NCBI RefSeq assembly: GCF_000205165.1
Contig: NZ_GL883880.1
Coordinates: 1-64,000, forward strand
From: Paraprevotella xylaniphila YIT 11841
GTDB lineage: Bacteria; Bacteroidota; Bacteroidia; Bacteroidales; Bacteroidaceae
Direction of reading: 5' to 3'
Length of the DNA stretch: 64,000 bases
This document shows, in pieces, positions 1 to 8,578 of this stretch. Under the pieces are notes generated by a model. It was not told where the DNA came from. It made no database searches and saw only the letters and a list, made by a program, of their open reading frames with translations. How positions within the stretch are numbered: position 1 is the stretch's first letter; every line of letters starts with the position of its first letter. A program made the translations under genes and the position numbers.

Positions 1-225
1 CGGTGTTACATTGAATTTGGATGTAACAATTTGTGCCCTGGTTTGTCACGTTGGTATAATACCAGTTAGATACCGAGGCTTGCGAAGTGATGATGATGGA
101 CTTCCGTCCATGTCTGTCCTTGATGATGTTCAGTAGAAGCGGACGTCCCTTGGCGTCAAGCGGCACGAGGAAGAGGTCATCCAAAATAAGTAGTGGATAA
201 CGTTCTATTGTTCTTTCGGTGTAAA
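1..225 (-). pseudogene. IS21-family IstB ATPase remnant
   Basis: Read on the minus strand, this edge fragment translates as IstB-like sequence: a Walker B-like LLILDDL, then a PLD...GRPLLLNIIKDRHGRKS stretch and an ITSQ sensor-like motif ending in VSNWY. These are the usual order of the IstB transposition helper ATPase. After NWY the reading no longer resembles IstB, and no Walker A part is present upstream (higher coordinates), so only about 65 codons survive. No istA transposase is seen. This is a decayed insertion-sequence relic cut by the window edge; it might also be the end of a degraded copy that continues outside. Confidence 0.7.
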
Positions 226-289
226 TTCGTTACTTTGGATTTTGTTTCAATTTTATTTCTGCTATCGTTTAAGATACAAACAAAAGTGT

Positions 290-297
290 TATCTTTG
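290..297 (+). promoter_or_regulatory. Bacteroidales -7 element, probably for the helicase gene
   Basis: TATCTTTG matches the Bacteroidales sigma-factor -7 consensus TAnnTTTG. It lies 125 bp upstream of the helicase ATG, so the leader would be about 115 nt. The 226-422 gap otherwise holds only a weak AAGG/CCTT hairpin followed by a T-run around 341-360. Confidence 0.45.
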
Positions 298-422
298 TAA
301 ATGTCATGATACATCAGAGGTACTCACGCCTTTAACGATAAGGTTGGCCTTGTTTTTTCTTATGACAATAGTATATAAAGGATTTTATATTTAAATTTTG
401 TTTGATTATAAAAAGTAAAGTG

Positions 423-1745
423 ATGACTAATATCAATATAAAAGAAATTTTATGGAAGTTGCATATAGATAGTTTGACAGCGATGCAACAAACCACAGTT
501 GAGGAATACAGAAAAGGGAAAGACCTGGTACTTTTATCTCCGACGGGTTCGGGAAAAACAGTCGCTTATCTGTTGCCTTTAGTGCAATCTTTAAAAGAAG
601 AGAATGTTCTTCAAACTGTGGTATTGGTTCCTTCTCGTGAATTGGCATTGCAAATAGAGCAAGTTTTCAAGTCTATGGGAACAGGCATTCCTGTCATGAG
701 TTGCTATGGCGGCCGTCCGGCCATGGATGAGCACCGTACGATGAAAAGCTTGAACCCACAAGTTATAATAGGTACTCCGGGGCGTATGAACGACCATTTA
801 AATAAAGGAAATATTGATGCTTCACATGTCCATACGTTGGTGATTGACGAATTTGACAAATGCCTTGAGATGGGTTTTCAGGAAGAAATGTCGGAGGTAA
901 TTGCGCAAATTCCGTATTTAAAACGTCGTTTTCTTCTCTCGGCCACAGATGCGCTGGCTATTCCTCGATTTGTATCAGAGGGCGATTTTTTGAAATTGAA
1001 TTTCTTGGAAGATGAAGAGCAGATTCCAGAACGTATAAAGGTTTATACGGTGAAATCTCCACAGAAAGATAAGTTAGAGGTCTTGTCCAAGCTTTTGTGC
1101 TATTTGGGAAATAAGAGTTCCTTGATTTTTGTGAACTACCGTGAAAGCGTAGAACGGGTTTACCGTTATTTGCTTCAGGAAGGAATCTCGTGTGAAATGT
1201 TTCATGGAGGAATGGAACAGAAGGATCGTGAGCGTGCGCTTTACAAGTTCAGTAACGGATCATGCAATGTATTTGTTTCAACGGATTTAGCTGCACGAGG
1301 ACTGGATATACCCAATATAGACCATGTTATCCATTATCATTTGCCGCTCAATGAAGATACTTATATTCATCGTAACGGCCGAACGGCGCGGTGGGATGCT
1401 TCCGGAAATGTCTTTCTCATATTAGGACCGGAGGAATACTTGCCTGAGTTTATACAGCAGATTCCCGAAGAATATGTGTGGGAAGGACCTAAGCCCGAGC
1501 CTGCCAAGCCCCAGTGGGTGACGCTTTATATCGGAAAAGGGAAAAAGGATAAAATCAACAAGGTGGATATTGTGGGGTTCTTGTCAAAAGTGGGAGGATT
1601 GGGAAGAGATGATGTCGGACGAGTAGATGTGAAAGAACATTATGCTTTTGCTGCTATCAGGCGGAATTTGCTAAAAGAAACCTTGGAAACTGTGTCTGGC
1701 CAAAAGATAAAAGGTCTTAAGACGATTATAGAAAAGACAAAATAA
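423..1745 (+). CDS. DEAD/DEAH-type RNA helicase with DbpA-like C-terminal RNA-binding domain
   Basis: This 440-residue protein has the two RecA-like domains of SF2 RNA helicases. The Q motif (LTAMQQ) and Walker A (SPTGSGKT) are present. Motif II reads DEFD instead of DEAD, motif III is SATD, and motif VI is HRNGRTAR. The last 70 residues (from VTLYIGKGKKDKINK) resemble the DbpA/CsdA RNA-recognition domain that targets 23S rRNA, so a role in ribosome assembly or RNA remodelling is likely. A TTG seven codons upstream (402) is in frame, but the ATG at 423 fits the family start better. It stands alone: the next gene has its own promoter. Confidence 0.88.
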   Translation: MTNINIKEILWKLHIDSLTAMQQTTVEEYRKGKDLVLLSPTGSGKTVAYLLPLVQSLKEENVLQTVVLVPSRELALQIEQVFKSMGTGIPVMSCYGGRPAMDEHRTMKSLNPQVIIGTPGRMNDHLNKGNIDASHVHTLVIDEFDKCLEMGFQEEMSEVIAQIPYLKRRFLLSATDALAIPRFVSEGDFLKLNFLEDEEQIPERIKVYTVKSPQKDKLEVLSKLLCYLGNKSSLIFVNYRESVERVYRYLLQEGISCEMFHGGMEQKDRERALYKFSNGSCNVFVSTDLAARGLDIPNIDHVIHYHLPLNEDTYIHRNGRTARWDASGNVFLILGPEEYLPEFIQQIPEEYVWEGPKPEPAKPQWVTLYIGKGKKDKINKVDIVGFLSKVGGLGRDDVGRVDVKEHYAFAAIRRNLLKETLETVSGQKIKGLKTIIEKTK

Positions 1746-1855
1746 GATTACGAGTTGTAAGGGTTAAAAGCCGTTTTTTATAATATATGATAGTAAAAAA
1801 AGCGCTTGGCTTAAAAAATGTGGTTTCAATCGTTGCTTTTATGGATTTTATTTTC

Positions 1856-1863
1856 TACTTTCG
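1856..1863 (+). promoter_or_regulatory. -7 element upstream of serC
   Basis: TACTTTCG is a one-base variant of TAnnTTTG, 53 bp before the serC ATG, with a GTTG at 1832-1835 in place of the -33 TTTG. Confidence 0.45.
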
Positions 1864-1915
1864 CAGATGTTATGCTTAGAGTAACTGATAATTAATCTTA
1901 AGTTTTACAAATTAG

Positions 1916-2983
1916 ATGAAGAAGTATAATTTTAATGCAGGTCCATCCATGTTGCCGCGTGAAGTAATAGAGGCAACAGCAGCTGCATGCTTGGATTTTG
2001 AGGGTAGCGGTCTTTCCCTGATGGAAATTAGCCATAGGGCAAAGAACTTCCAGCCTGTAGTAGACAAGGCTGTAGAATTGGTAAAAGAATTACTCGACCT
2101 ACCGGCCGGTTATTCGGTTGTTTTTCTGGCAGGAGGTGCCAGTACGGAATTCTGTCGTGTTCCCTATAACTTTTTGGAGAAGAAGGCAGCCTATTTGAAT
2201 ACAGGTACATGGGCCAAGAAGGCTATGAAAGAAGCAAAGTTGTTCGGTGAAGTGGTTGAAGTAGCTTCTTCGGCCGAAGACAACTATACCTATATTCCGA
2301 AAAACTTTACGGTACCGGCTGATGCCGATTATTTGCATATTACGACAAACAATACGATTTTCGGAACGGAAATGCGCTATGATTTGGACAGTCCTGTTCC
2401 TTTGATTGCGGATATGTCGTCGGATATATTCTCTCGTCCGGTAGATGTGAGCAAATATAATTGTATTTACGCCGGAGCACAGAAAAACGTATCTATGGCC
2501 GGAGTGAATATCGTTATCGTAAAGGACGAAGCTTTGAATAAGGTAAGCCGCCAGATTCCCACAATGTTGGATTACATGACCCATGTGAAAAATGGTTCCA
2601 TGTTCAATACGCCTCCAGTGGTACCCATCTACTGTGCCATGAAGAATTTGGAATGGGTGAAGCAAAACGGTGGTGTGGAAGCGATGGACAAGCGTGCGAA
2701 AGAACGTGCGGACATGCTTTATACCGAAATAGAACGTAACAAGTTGTTCCGTGGAACTGCAAAGGCAGAAGACCGTTCATATATGAATATTTGTTTTGTA
2801 ATGAACGACGAATATAAAGAATTGGAAGCCGACTTCTTGCAGTTTGCTACGGAGCGCGGCATGGTGGGCATAAAAGGCCACCGTAGCGTAGGCGGTTTCC
2901 GTGCTTCATGCTACAACGCACAAACGATAGAAGGTGTGCAGGCATTGATACAAAGCATGAAAGACTTTGAAGCTCAGCATTAA
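1916..2983 (+). CDS. serC: phosphoserine aminotransferase
   Basis: A PLP enzyme that transaminates 3-phosphohydroxypyruvate to phosphoserine with glutamate, in the cytoplasmic serine pathway. The 355-residue length is typical. The N-terminal FNAGPSMLP motif, the LAGGAST phosphate-binding loop and the IYAGAQKN motif with the Schiff-base lysine (K190) are all present, as is the C-terminal [11 protein letters not shown] substrate loop. The next gene is serA, so the first two steps of serine synthesis sit together. A hairpin lies between the two genes (2996-3026). The ATG start is the only sensible one. Confidence 0.98.
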   Translation: MKKYNFNAGPSMLPREVIEATAAACLDFEGSGLSLMEISHRAKNFQPVVDKAVELVKELLDLPAGYSVVFLAGGASTEFCRVPYNFLEKKAAYLNTGTWAKKAMKEAKLFGEVVEVASSAEDNYTYIPKNFTVPADADYLHITTNNTIFGTEMRYDLDSPVPLIADMSSDIFSRPVDVSKYNCIYAGAQKNVSMAGVNIVIVKDEALNKVSRQIPTMLDYMTHVKNGSMFNTPPVVPIYCAMKNLEWVKQNGGVEAMDKRAKERADMLYTEIERNKLFRGTAKAEDRSYMNICFVMNDEYKELEADFLQFATERGMVGIKGHRSVGGFRASCYNAQTIEGVQALIQSMKDFEAQH

Positions 2984-2995
2984 GAGGCTATAAAG

Positions 2996-3026
2996 ACAGG
3001 CGCGCCTTGTACAGAGGTGTGCCTGT
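2996..3026 (+). other. intercistronic hairpin between serC and serA
   Basis: ACAGGCGCGCCTT pairs with AGAGGTGTGCCTGT (two G-U pairs) around a short loop, then TTTATTTAT. It could be a weak terminator, an attenuator or an RNA-processing element that sets the serC:serA ratio. Confidence 0.5.
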
Positions 3027-3057
3027 TTATTTATGGGATGTATTTAAATAAATAACT

Positions 3058-3978
3058 ATGGCTAAAATATTGATTGCTACAGAAAAACCGTTTGCAAAAG
3101 TTGCAGTGGACGGTATCAAAGAGGTTGCAGAGACAGCCGGATTGGAAGTCGTTTTGTTGGAGAAATATACGGAGAAGGCACAACTTCTGGCGGCAGTGGC
3201 CGACGTGGAGGCCATGATAATCCGCAGTGATAAGATAGATAATGAAGTTTTTGATGCGGCGAAGAACTTAAAAATCGTTGTCCGCGCCGGAGCCGGTTAC
3301 GATAATGTGGATTTGGAGGCTGCTACCGCGCACGGGGTGGTGGTGATGAACACTCCCGGTCAGAATTCCAACGCCGTAGCCGAACTGGTGTTCGGAATGT
3401 TGGTATTCGCCGTACGTAACTTTTATAATGGAAAGGCCGGTACGGAGTTGAAAGGAAAGAAATTAGGAATCTTGGCCTACGGTAATGTCGGTCGTCGCGT
3501 CGCGCATATCGCAAAAGGATTCGACATGGATGTTTATGCTTACGACGCATATTGTCCTGCGGCGGCCATAGAATCCGATGGGGTGAAGGCAGTCTCTTCG
3601 CAAGATGAGTTGTTTGAACAGTGCGAAGTGGTTTCCTTGCATATCCCGGCTACGGCAGAGACGCGTCAAAGCATCAATTATGCCTTGGTCGGCAAGATGC
3701 CTAAGGGAGGAGTGTTGGTCAATACGGCCCGGAAAGAGGTAATTAATGAACCCGAATTGCTGAAATTGATGCAGGAGCGTACAGACCTGAAGTATGTCAC
3801 GGACATCATGCCGGAAACGGATGCTGATTTCCGTATGTTGGGAGGACGTTATTTCTCTACACCCAAAAAGATGGGTGCACAAACAGCCGAGGCCAATATC
3901 AATGCCGGAGTGGCTGCAGCGCACCAGATTGCCGCATTCTTCAAGGACGGATGTACGAAATATCAGGTAAATAAATAA
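3058..3978 (+). CDS. serA: D-3-phosphoglycerate dehydrogenase, short form (active-site Lys type)
   Basis: Oxidises 3-phosphoglycerate to 3-phosphohydroxypyruvate with NAD, the first committed step to serine. At 306 residues it is the short form, lacking the C-terminal ACT/ASB regulatory domains, so feedback inhibition of the E. coli kind is not expected. The Rossmann motif is GILAYGNVG (residues 137-145), and the catalytic Arg (R225, NTAR) and Glu (E253) are present. The usual catalytic His of the TPH motif is Lys here (TPKKMG, K270). That is the pattern known as type IIIK in Bacteroidales and in Entamoeba. It sits 74 bp after serC and 11 bp before the DUF1015 gene. Confidence 0.96.
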   Translation: MAKILIATEKPFAKVAVDGIKEVAETAGLEVVLLEKYTEKAQLLAAVADVEAMIIRSDKIDNEVFDAAKNLKIVVRAGAGYDNVDLEAATAHGVVVMNTPGQNSNAVAELVFGMLVFAVRNFYNGKAGTELKGKKLGILAYGNVGRRVAHIAKGFDMDVYAYDAYCPAAAIESDGVKAVSSQDELFEQCEVVSLHIPATAETRQSINYALVGKMPKGGVLVNTARKEVINEPELLKLMQERTDLKYVTDIMPETDADFRMLGGRYFSTPKKMGAQTAEANINAGVAAAHQIAAFFKDGCTKYQVNK

Positions 3979-3989
3979 TCGTAGGGGCT

Positions 3990-5237
3990 ATGGCTTGGGT
4001 TAAACCGTTTAAGGGGCTTCGTCCGCCTAAGGATTTGGTGGAACGGGTAGAGTGCCGTCCGTACGACGTGCTCAGTTCGGAAGAAGCCCGTATAGAGGCT
4101 GGCGACAACGAGATGTCGCTCTATCATGTGATCCGTCCGGAGATAGATTTTCCGGAGGGGACGGATGAATACGCTGCATGTGTGTATGAGAAGGGGGCTG
4201 AGAACTTTGCCAAGTTCCAACGTAACGGTTGGTTGGTGGAAGACGCTAAGCCCATGTATTATATTTATGCACAGACCATGAACGGGCGGACACAGCACGG
4301 CATCGTGTTGGGAGCTTCGGTCAAGGACTATATGGACGGGGTAATCAAAAAGCACGAACTGACGCGGCACGAAAAGGAAGAAGACCGGATGAAGCATATC
4401 CGTATTACGGATGCGAACATAGAACCGGTTTTTCTGGCTTATCCCGACAATGCCGCGTTGGCTTCCTTGATAGACCAATATGCAAGGCGTGAGCCGGAAT
4501 ATGATTTCGTTGCCCCGCTTGACGGTTTCCGCCATCGGTTCTGGCTTGTGGATAATGAAGCGGATATTGATGCGATTACGAAAGAATTTGCAGCCATTCC
4601 CGCATTGTACATTGCAGACGGCCATCATCGTACGGCTGCGGCAGCTTTGGTGGGACAAGAGAAAGCTTTAGCCCATGGCAGGACGCACCCCGAGGCGGAA
4701 TACAATTATTTTATGGCTGTGTGCTTCCCTGCAAGCGAACTGACTATATTGGATTACAACCGTGTGGTGAAAGACCTGGGGTGCCATACTTCGGATGAGT
4801 TCTTGCAGGCTTTGGAGAAGGATTTCGAAGTGGCTTGCACGGGCTGTTCGGTGTACAAACCTATGCGACCTCATGAGTTTTCGCTTTATCTGGATGAAAA
4901 ATGGTACAGGTTGCGTGTACTTCCGGGACGTTTTGATGAAGACGATCCGATTGATGTGCTTGACGTGACTATCAGTAGTCGGCTTATATTGGATAAGATT
5001 TTGGGCATTAAGGATTTACGTAGGGATAAGCGGATTGATTTCGTAGGAGGACTGCGTGGTTTGGACGAACTGAAAAGACGTTGCGACAGCGGCGAGATGA
5101 AAATGGCGTTGGCACTGTATCCAGTGTCTATGCAGCAAATCATGGATATAGCAGATTGCGGGAAAATCATGCCCCCAAAAGCTACTTGGTTCGAGCCTAA
5201 ATTACGTAGCGGACTGGTGATTCATAAACTGTCGTAA
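3990..5237 (+). CDS. DUF1015 family protein
   Basis: A 415-residue protein that matches the DUF1015 family: N-terminal KPFKGLRP, then VECRPYDVLS, YIADGHHR near residue 210, and a C-terminal segment with MPPKATWFEPKLRSGLV. The molecular function is not established. Only 11 bp separate it from serA, and the serC-serA-DUF1015 order is one I know from other Bacteroidetes, so a link to serine or phosphoserine metabolism is likely but is an inference. No signal peptide or membrane segment is visible, so it is a cytoplasmic protein. Confidence 0.85.
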   Translation: MAWVKPFKGLRPPKDLVERVECRPYDVLSSEEARIEAGDNEMSLYHVIRPEIDFPEGTDEYAACVYEKGAENFAKFQRNGWLVEDAKPMYYIYAQTMNGRTQHGIVLGASVKDYMDGVIKKHELTRHEKEEDRMKHIRITDANIEPVFLAYPDNAALASLIDQYARREPEYDFVAPLDGFRHRFWLVDNEADIDAITKEFAAIPALYIADGHHRTAAAALVGQEKALAHGRTHPEAEYNYFMAVCFPASELTILDYNRVVKDLGCHTSDEFLQALEKDFEVACTGCSVYKPMRPHEFSLYLDEKWYRLRVLPGRFDEDDPIDVLDVTISSRLILDKILGIKDLRRDKRIDFVGGLRGLDELKRRCDSGEMKMALALYPVSMQQIMDIADCGKIMPPKATWFEPKLRSGLVIHKLS

Positions 5238-5249
5238 GGAAAAAATAAG

Positions 5250-5257
5250 TATCTTTG
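5250..5257 (+). promoter_or_regulatory. -7 element upstream of the yigZ-like gene
   Basis: TATCTTTG, 55 bp before the ATG at 5312. It overlaps an in-frame TTG (5255) that would otherwise extend the gene, which argues for the ATG. Confidence 0.65.
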
Positions 5258-5311
5258 CAACTCCGGTTGCCGGTAGAATCCGGTAGCCGGAGTTTTTTGA
5301 ACAGTAGGGAT

Positions 5312-5923
5312 ATGGAAGGAAATGACGTATATAAGACGATAACAGCACCGGCAGAAGGGGAGTATAGCGAGAAACGGAGTAAATTCCTGGCTTTTATTCA
5401 CCCAGTGCATACGATAGACGAAGTGAAAGAGCAGGTGGAGCACTATCAAAAGAAGTATTACGATGCACGCCATTGTTGCTATGCCTACATGTTGGGACAC
5501 GAACGGAAGGATTTCCGTGCCAATGACAACGGGGAGCCTTCTGGTACAGCCGGGAAACCGATTTTGGGACAGATTAATTCTTACGGGCTTACGGATGTCT
5601 TGATTGTCGTCATCCGTTATTTCGGTGGAATCAAGTTGGGGACGAGCGGCCTGATACAGGCCTATAAGGCAGCAGCCATCGAAGCCATACAGGCGGCCCG
5701 GATTATAGAAAAAACGGTGGACGAGGAAATCACCTTTTTCTTTGAGTATCCTTTCATGAATTCCGTCATGCGCATTGTCAAGGAGGAAGAGCCGTCTATT
5801 GTCTATCAAGGGTATGAACACGATTGCAGCATGACGCTGCGTATTCGGAAAGGGAGCATGCCACGTCTTAAATCGAGACTGGAGAAAGTGGAGACATTGA
5901 GATTTGAAGGCGATGGAGAGTAG
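5312..5923 (+). CDS. YigZ/IMPACT family protein
   Basis: A 203-residue protein of the YigZ (UPF0029/IMPACT) family. The family hallmark is clear: HPVHTIDE, then DARHCCYAYMLG, DNGEPSGTAGKPIL and VIRYFGGIKLGTSGL in the N-terminal domain, followed by a smaller C-terminal domain (DUF1949-like). Bacterial members have a fold related to ribosomal and elongation-factor domains and are thought to act in translation-related or stress functions; the exact role is unknown. The start is the ATG at 5312, because the longer TTG frame runs through the promoter. It converges with nadE, sharing the terminator at 5947-5999. Confidence 0.9.
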   Translation: MEGNDVYKTITAPAEGEYSEKRSKFLAFIHPVHTIDEVKEQVEHYQKKYYDARHCCYAYMLGHERKDFRANDNGEPSGTAGKPILGQINSYGLTDVLIVVIRYFGGIKLGTSGLIQAYKAAAIEAIQAARIIEKTVDEEITFFFEYPFMNSVMRIVKEEEPSIVYQGYEHDCSMTLRIRKGSMPRLKSRLEKVETLRFEGDGE

Positions 5924-5946
5924 AAGAGGGAAGTGCCAGATGGAAT

Positions 5947-5999
5947 AAAAAGAAACGGTGTGTTCCGCTAGAAGAGAGGGAATACACCGTTTCTTTTTT
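5947..5999. terminator. bidirectional terminator between yigZ and nadE
   Basis: A stem of about 20 bp (AAGAAACGGTGT...ACACCGTTTCTT core, one mismatch) with an A-run on one side and a T-run on the other serves both converging genes. Confidence 0.85.
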
Positions 6000-6008
6000 G
6001 ATATGGGG

Positions 6009-7940
6009 TCAGGCCTGCAAGTTGTTGCATTCATCCATCCATGCTGCAGCCGACGCGTCGCTAGGCATTCGCCAATCTCCACGAGGACTCAGGCTACAGC
6101 TTCCCACTTTAGGACCGTCGGGCAGGCAGGAACGCTTAAACTGTTGGGAGAAGAAACGGCGGAAAAACGTTGTCAGCCATTTCTTTATCACTTCGTCTGT
6201 ATACTTTCCGGCAAAAGCATATTGGGCCAGATAGAATATCTTGGACGGGCGGAAACCGAAACGCAAGGTATAATATAGGAAAAAGTCATGTAGTGCGTAA
6301 GGGCCGACCAAGTCTTCTGTCTTCTGGCTGATGTTGCCATTTTCGTCTGCCGGTATCAGTTCGGGGCTAATCGGAGTGTCCACGATATCCAGCAAGGTGG
6401 CTTGGGATGGTTCGTCAATAATACTGTCGGCCACCCACTTGACCAAATGTTTCACCAACGTCTTGGGGATAGAGGCGTTGACGCCGTACATGCTCATGTG
6501 GTCGCCGTTGTACGTGGCCCATCCCAGAGCCAGTTCCGACAAGTCACCGGTTCCCACTACCATGCCGTTCATCTGGTTGGCCACATCCATCAATATCTGC
6601 GTACGTTCGCGTGCCTGTGCGTTTTCATACGTCACATTATGGTTGGCCATGTCGAAGCCCAAGTCCTCAAAATGTTGTATGCAGGACTTTTTGATGCTGA
6701 TTTCTCGTAGGGTCACCCCCAGGCTTTTCATAAGGTTGACGGCATTGGTATAAGTACGGTTGGTGGTCCCGAAGCCAGGCATGGTCACACCGACGATGCC
6801 TTTGCGCGAAAGTCCTAATTTGTCGAACGTCTTGGTGCAGACCAACAGGGCAAGGGTGGAATCCAGTCCGCCGGAAATCCCGATGACTACGGTCTGTGTT
6901 TGTGTATGTACCAATCTTTTGGCCAGTCCTGCTATCTGTATGGCAAAGATTTCTTCGCACCGTTCATTCAGTGCCTTTCCTGCCGGGACAAAAGGTATCG
7001 GGTCAACCTTACGGCTTAATTCGATGTCCTTGGAAGCGAAGAGTTCGGTATCTATCCGCATGGTATCGTGCGGTCTCAGCCGGGCGATGGAGGCGCTGAA
7101 CGTGGTGTTCACACGCCTTTCCGCACGCAGGCATTCTACGTCTATTTCGCTGTAAACCAATTGCTCTTTAAAAGAGAAACGTTCGTTTTCCGCCAACAGC
7201 ATCCCGTTTTCGTAGATAAGGGCCTTGCCGGCAAAAACAACATCCTGTGTGCTTTCTCCGAATCCTGCCCCCGAAAATACATAACCGGCGAGGCATCTTG
7301 CACTTTGTTGTGCCAACAGGGATTTGAGATAGTCTTGTTTGCCTACGCCTTCATTGTCTGCGCTAAGATTGAAAATAATTTCTGCTCCCTGGAGTACCAA
7401 TTCGGAACTGGGGGGGATGGGGGCCCATACGTCTTCGCAGATTTCCACACCGAAACAGCAAGAGGGAGTGTTGAAGACCAAGTGGCGGCTCAGCGGCACC
7501 ATTTGCCCGCAAACCAATACATTGCTGTTTCCGTGCACATCGCCGGACGTGAACCAGCGTTGTTCATAGAATTCCTTGTAGTTGGGCAGGTAAGTTTTGG
7601 GGATAAGCCCTAAAATTTTTCCTTTTTGTATCACTGCCGCACAATTCAGCAGCGTGCCGTGGTAAGCGACAGGCAGTCCTATGATAGAGATGATGTCCAA
7701 TGAGCGGGTGAAGTCGAGGATGCTGATAAGGCACATTTCCGCCTCGTCGAGCAGCAGTTGTTGGGCAAACAAGTCACCGCAAGTGTAAGCCGTGATGCTA
7801 AGTTCCGGAAAACAAATGATTTCTACGCCTTTACCTTCCGCCTGAATAATCAAACTTTCAATTTGTTGCGCATTATATTTGCAATCTCCTACTTTTACGC
7901 CGGGGATGGCTGTGGCAATTCTGACAAATCCGTAATTCAT
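6009..7940 (-). CDS. nadE: glutamine-dependent NAD+ synthetase
   Basis: Makes NAD from nicotinic acid adenine dinucleotide, ATP and glutamine. The first 300 residues form a nitrilase-fold glutaminase domain with the expected triad: Glu in FPELSITAY, Lys in IPKTYLPN, Cys in GVEICEDVW. The second half is the NAD synthase domain with the PP-loop SGGLDSTLAL near residue 355 and a downstream GTGDLSELALGW motif. The length (643 residues) is right for the two-domain type. The ATG at 7940 follows a -7 element at 7966-7973; the longer frame has no support. It is transcribed alone. Confidence 0.97.
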   Translation of the reverse strand: MNYGFVRIATAIPGVKVGDCKYNAQQIESLIIQAEGKGVEIICFPELSITAYTCGDLFAQQLLLDEAEMCLISILDFTRSLDIISIIGLPVAYHGTLLNCAAVIQKGKILGLIPKTYLPNYKEFYEQRWFTSGDVHGNSNVLVCGQMVPLSRHLVFNTPSCCFGVEICEDVWAPIPPSSELVLQGAEIIFNLSADNEGVGKQDYLKSLLAQQSARCLAGYVFSGAGFGESTQDVVFAGKALIYENGMLLAENERFSFKEQLVYSEIDVECLRAERRVNTTFSASIARLRPHDTMRIDTELFASKDIELSRKVDPIPFVPAGKALNERCEEIFAIQIAGLAKRLVHTQTQTVVIGISGGLDSTLALLVCTKTFDKLGLSRKGIVGVTMPGFGTTNRTYTNAVNLMKSLGVTLREISIKKSCIQHFEDLGFDMANHNVTYENAQARERTQILMDVANQMNGMVVGTGDLSELALGWATYNGDHMSMYGVNASIPKTLVKHLVKWVADSIIDEPSQATLLDIVDTPISPELIPADENGNISQKTEDLVGPYALHDFFLYYTLRFGFRPSKIFYLAQYAFAGKYTDEVIKKWLTTFFRRFFSQQFKRSCLPDGPKVGSCSLSPRGDWRMPSDASAAAWMDECNNLQA

Positions 7941-7965
7941 GTTGCTATGTTTGATATTTGTGGAA

Positions 7966-7973
7966 CAAAGATA
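7966..7973 (-). promoter_or_regulatory. -7 element of nadE
   Basis: On the minus strand TATCTTTG, 25 bp before the nadE ATG, an exact match to TAnnTTTG. Confidence 0.7.
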
Positions 7974-8057
7974 ATATAAAGGTATCAATAAAAGCAAAAA
8001 AAGCTGTTATTTATCAAAAAAAACACGGGAAGGCTTGCACAGGAACGGAACTTACGC

Positions 8058-8082
8058 TAAATTTGCATTGTAAACATTACAA
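8058..8082 (+). promoter_or_regulatory. perR-like promoter with overlapping PerR-box-like operator
   Basis: The -7 element TAAATTTG (8058-8065) is followed at 8068-8082 by a perfect inverted repeat TTGTAA-ACA-TTACAA, just where the transcript should begin. The form (6-bp arms, 3-bp centre, AT-rich) is like the Fur/PerR box of other bacteria, and its position would block transcription when occupied. The autoregulation is an inference from position. Confidence 0.6.
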
Positions 8083-8095
8083 ATTTATATTGAAC

Positions 8096-8512
8096 ATGGT
8101 TAACAAAGAGGCTTTGGATACATTGCAGAAATATGGGATTCACCCCTCCGTACAACGCATAGCAATTATGGATTATTTGCTTAAGAATCATACGCATCCC
8201 ACAGTGGATGAGGTGTATGTGGCTTTGTGTAAAGTTATACCTACGTTGTCTAAGACGACCGTGTATAACACTTTACGGCTTTTTTCCGATCATGGAGCTG
8301 CCTTGATGTTGACCATTGATGAGAAGAAAGTTTGTTTTGACGGGGTAATTGTTCCCCATGCGCATTTCATGTGCAAAAGGTGCGGAAAATTATTCGATGT
8401 GGCTCTTCCGGAAAGTTTGAAAGACTTTTTACCGGCAGGCTCAGATTTTAAGGTGGACGAAGCGCATGTCTATTATAAAGGTGTATGTAAAGCCTGTGCG
8501 ATGGAGGCATGA
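8096..8512 (+). CDS. Fur-family transcriptional regulator, PerR-like
   Basis: A 138-residue Fur-superfamily repressor: an N-terminal winged helix (VQRIAIMDYLL, then SKTTVYNTLRLF as recognition helix) and a C-terminal dimerisation domain with metal sites (VPHAHFMC with two His, CKRCG and CKAC as the structural zinc Cys pairs). A PerR role, sensing peroxide through metal-catalysed His oxidation, is suggested by the reverse rubrerythrin 66 bp downstream, a typical PerR target. Fur or Zur specificity cannot be excluded from sequence alone. The start is the ATG at 8096, after the promoter; the longer frame crosses both promoter and operator. Confidence 0.85.
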   Translation: MVNKEALDTLQKYGIHPSVQRIAIMDYLLKNHTHPTVDEVYVALCKVIPTLSKTTVYNTLRLFSDHGAALMLTIDEKKVCFDGVIVPHAHFMCKRCGKLFDVALPESLKDFLPAGSDFKVDEAHVYYKGVCKACAMEA

Positions 8513-8578
8513 GCCTGAAGGGCACGGGCAGAGAAATAATAAGAACGAATGTGTAATTTAAATTAAAAACGGAAGAAA

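Noticed and set aside
341-360. Terminator before the helicase gene
   Set aside because: The AAGG/CCTT stem is only four pairs; too weak to claim.
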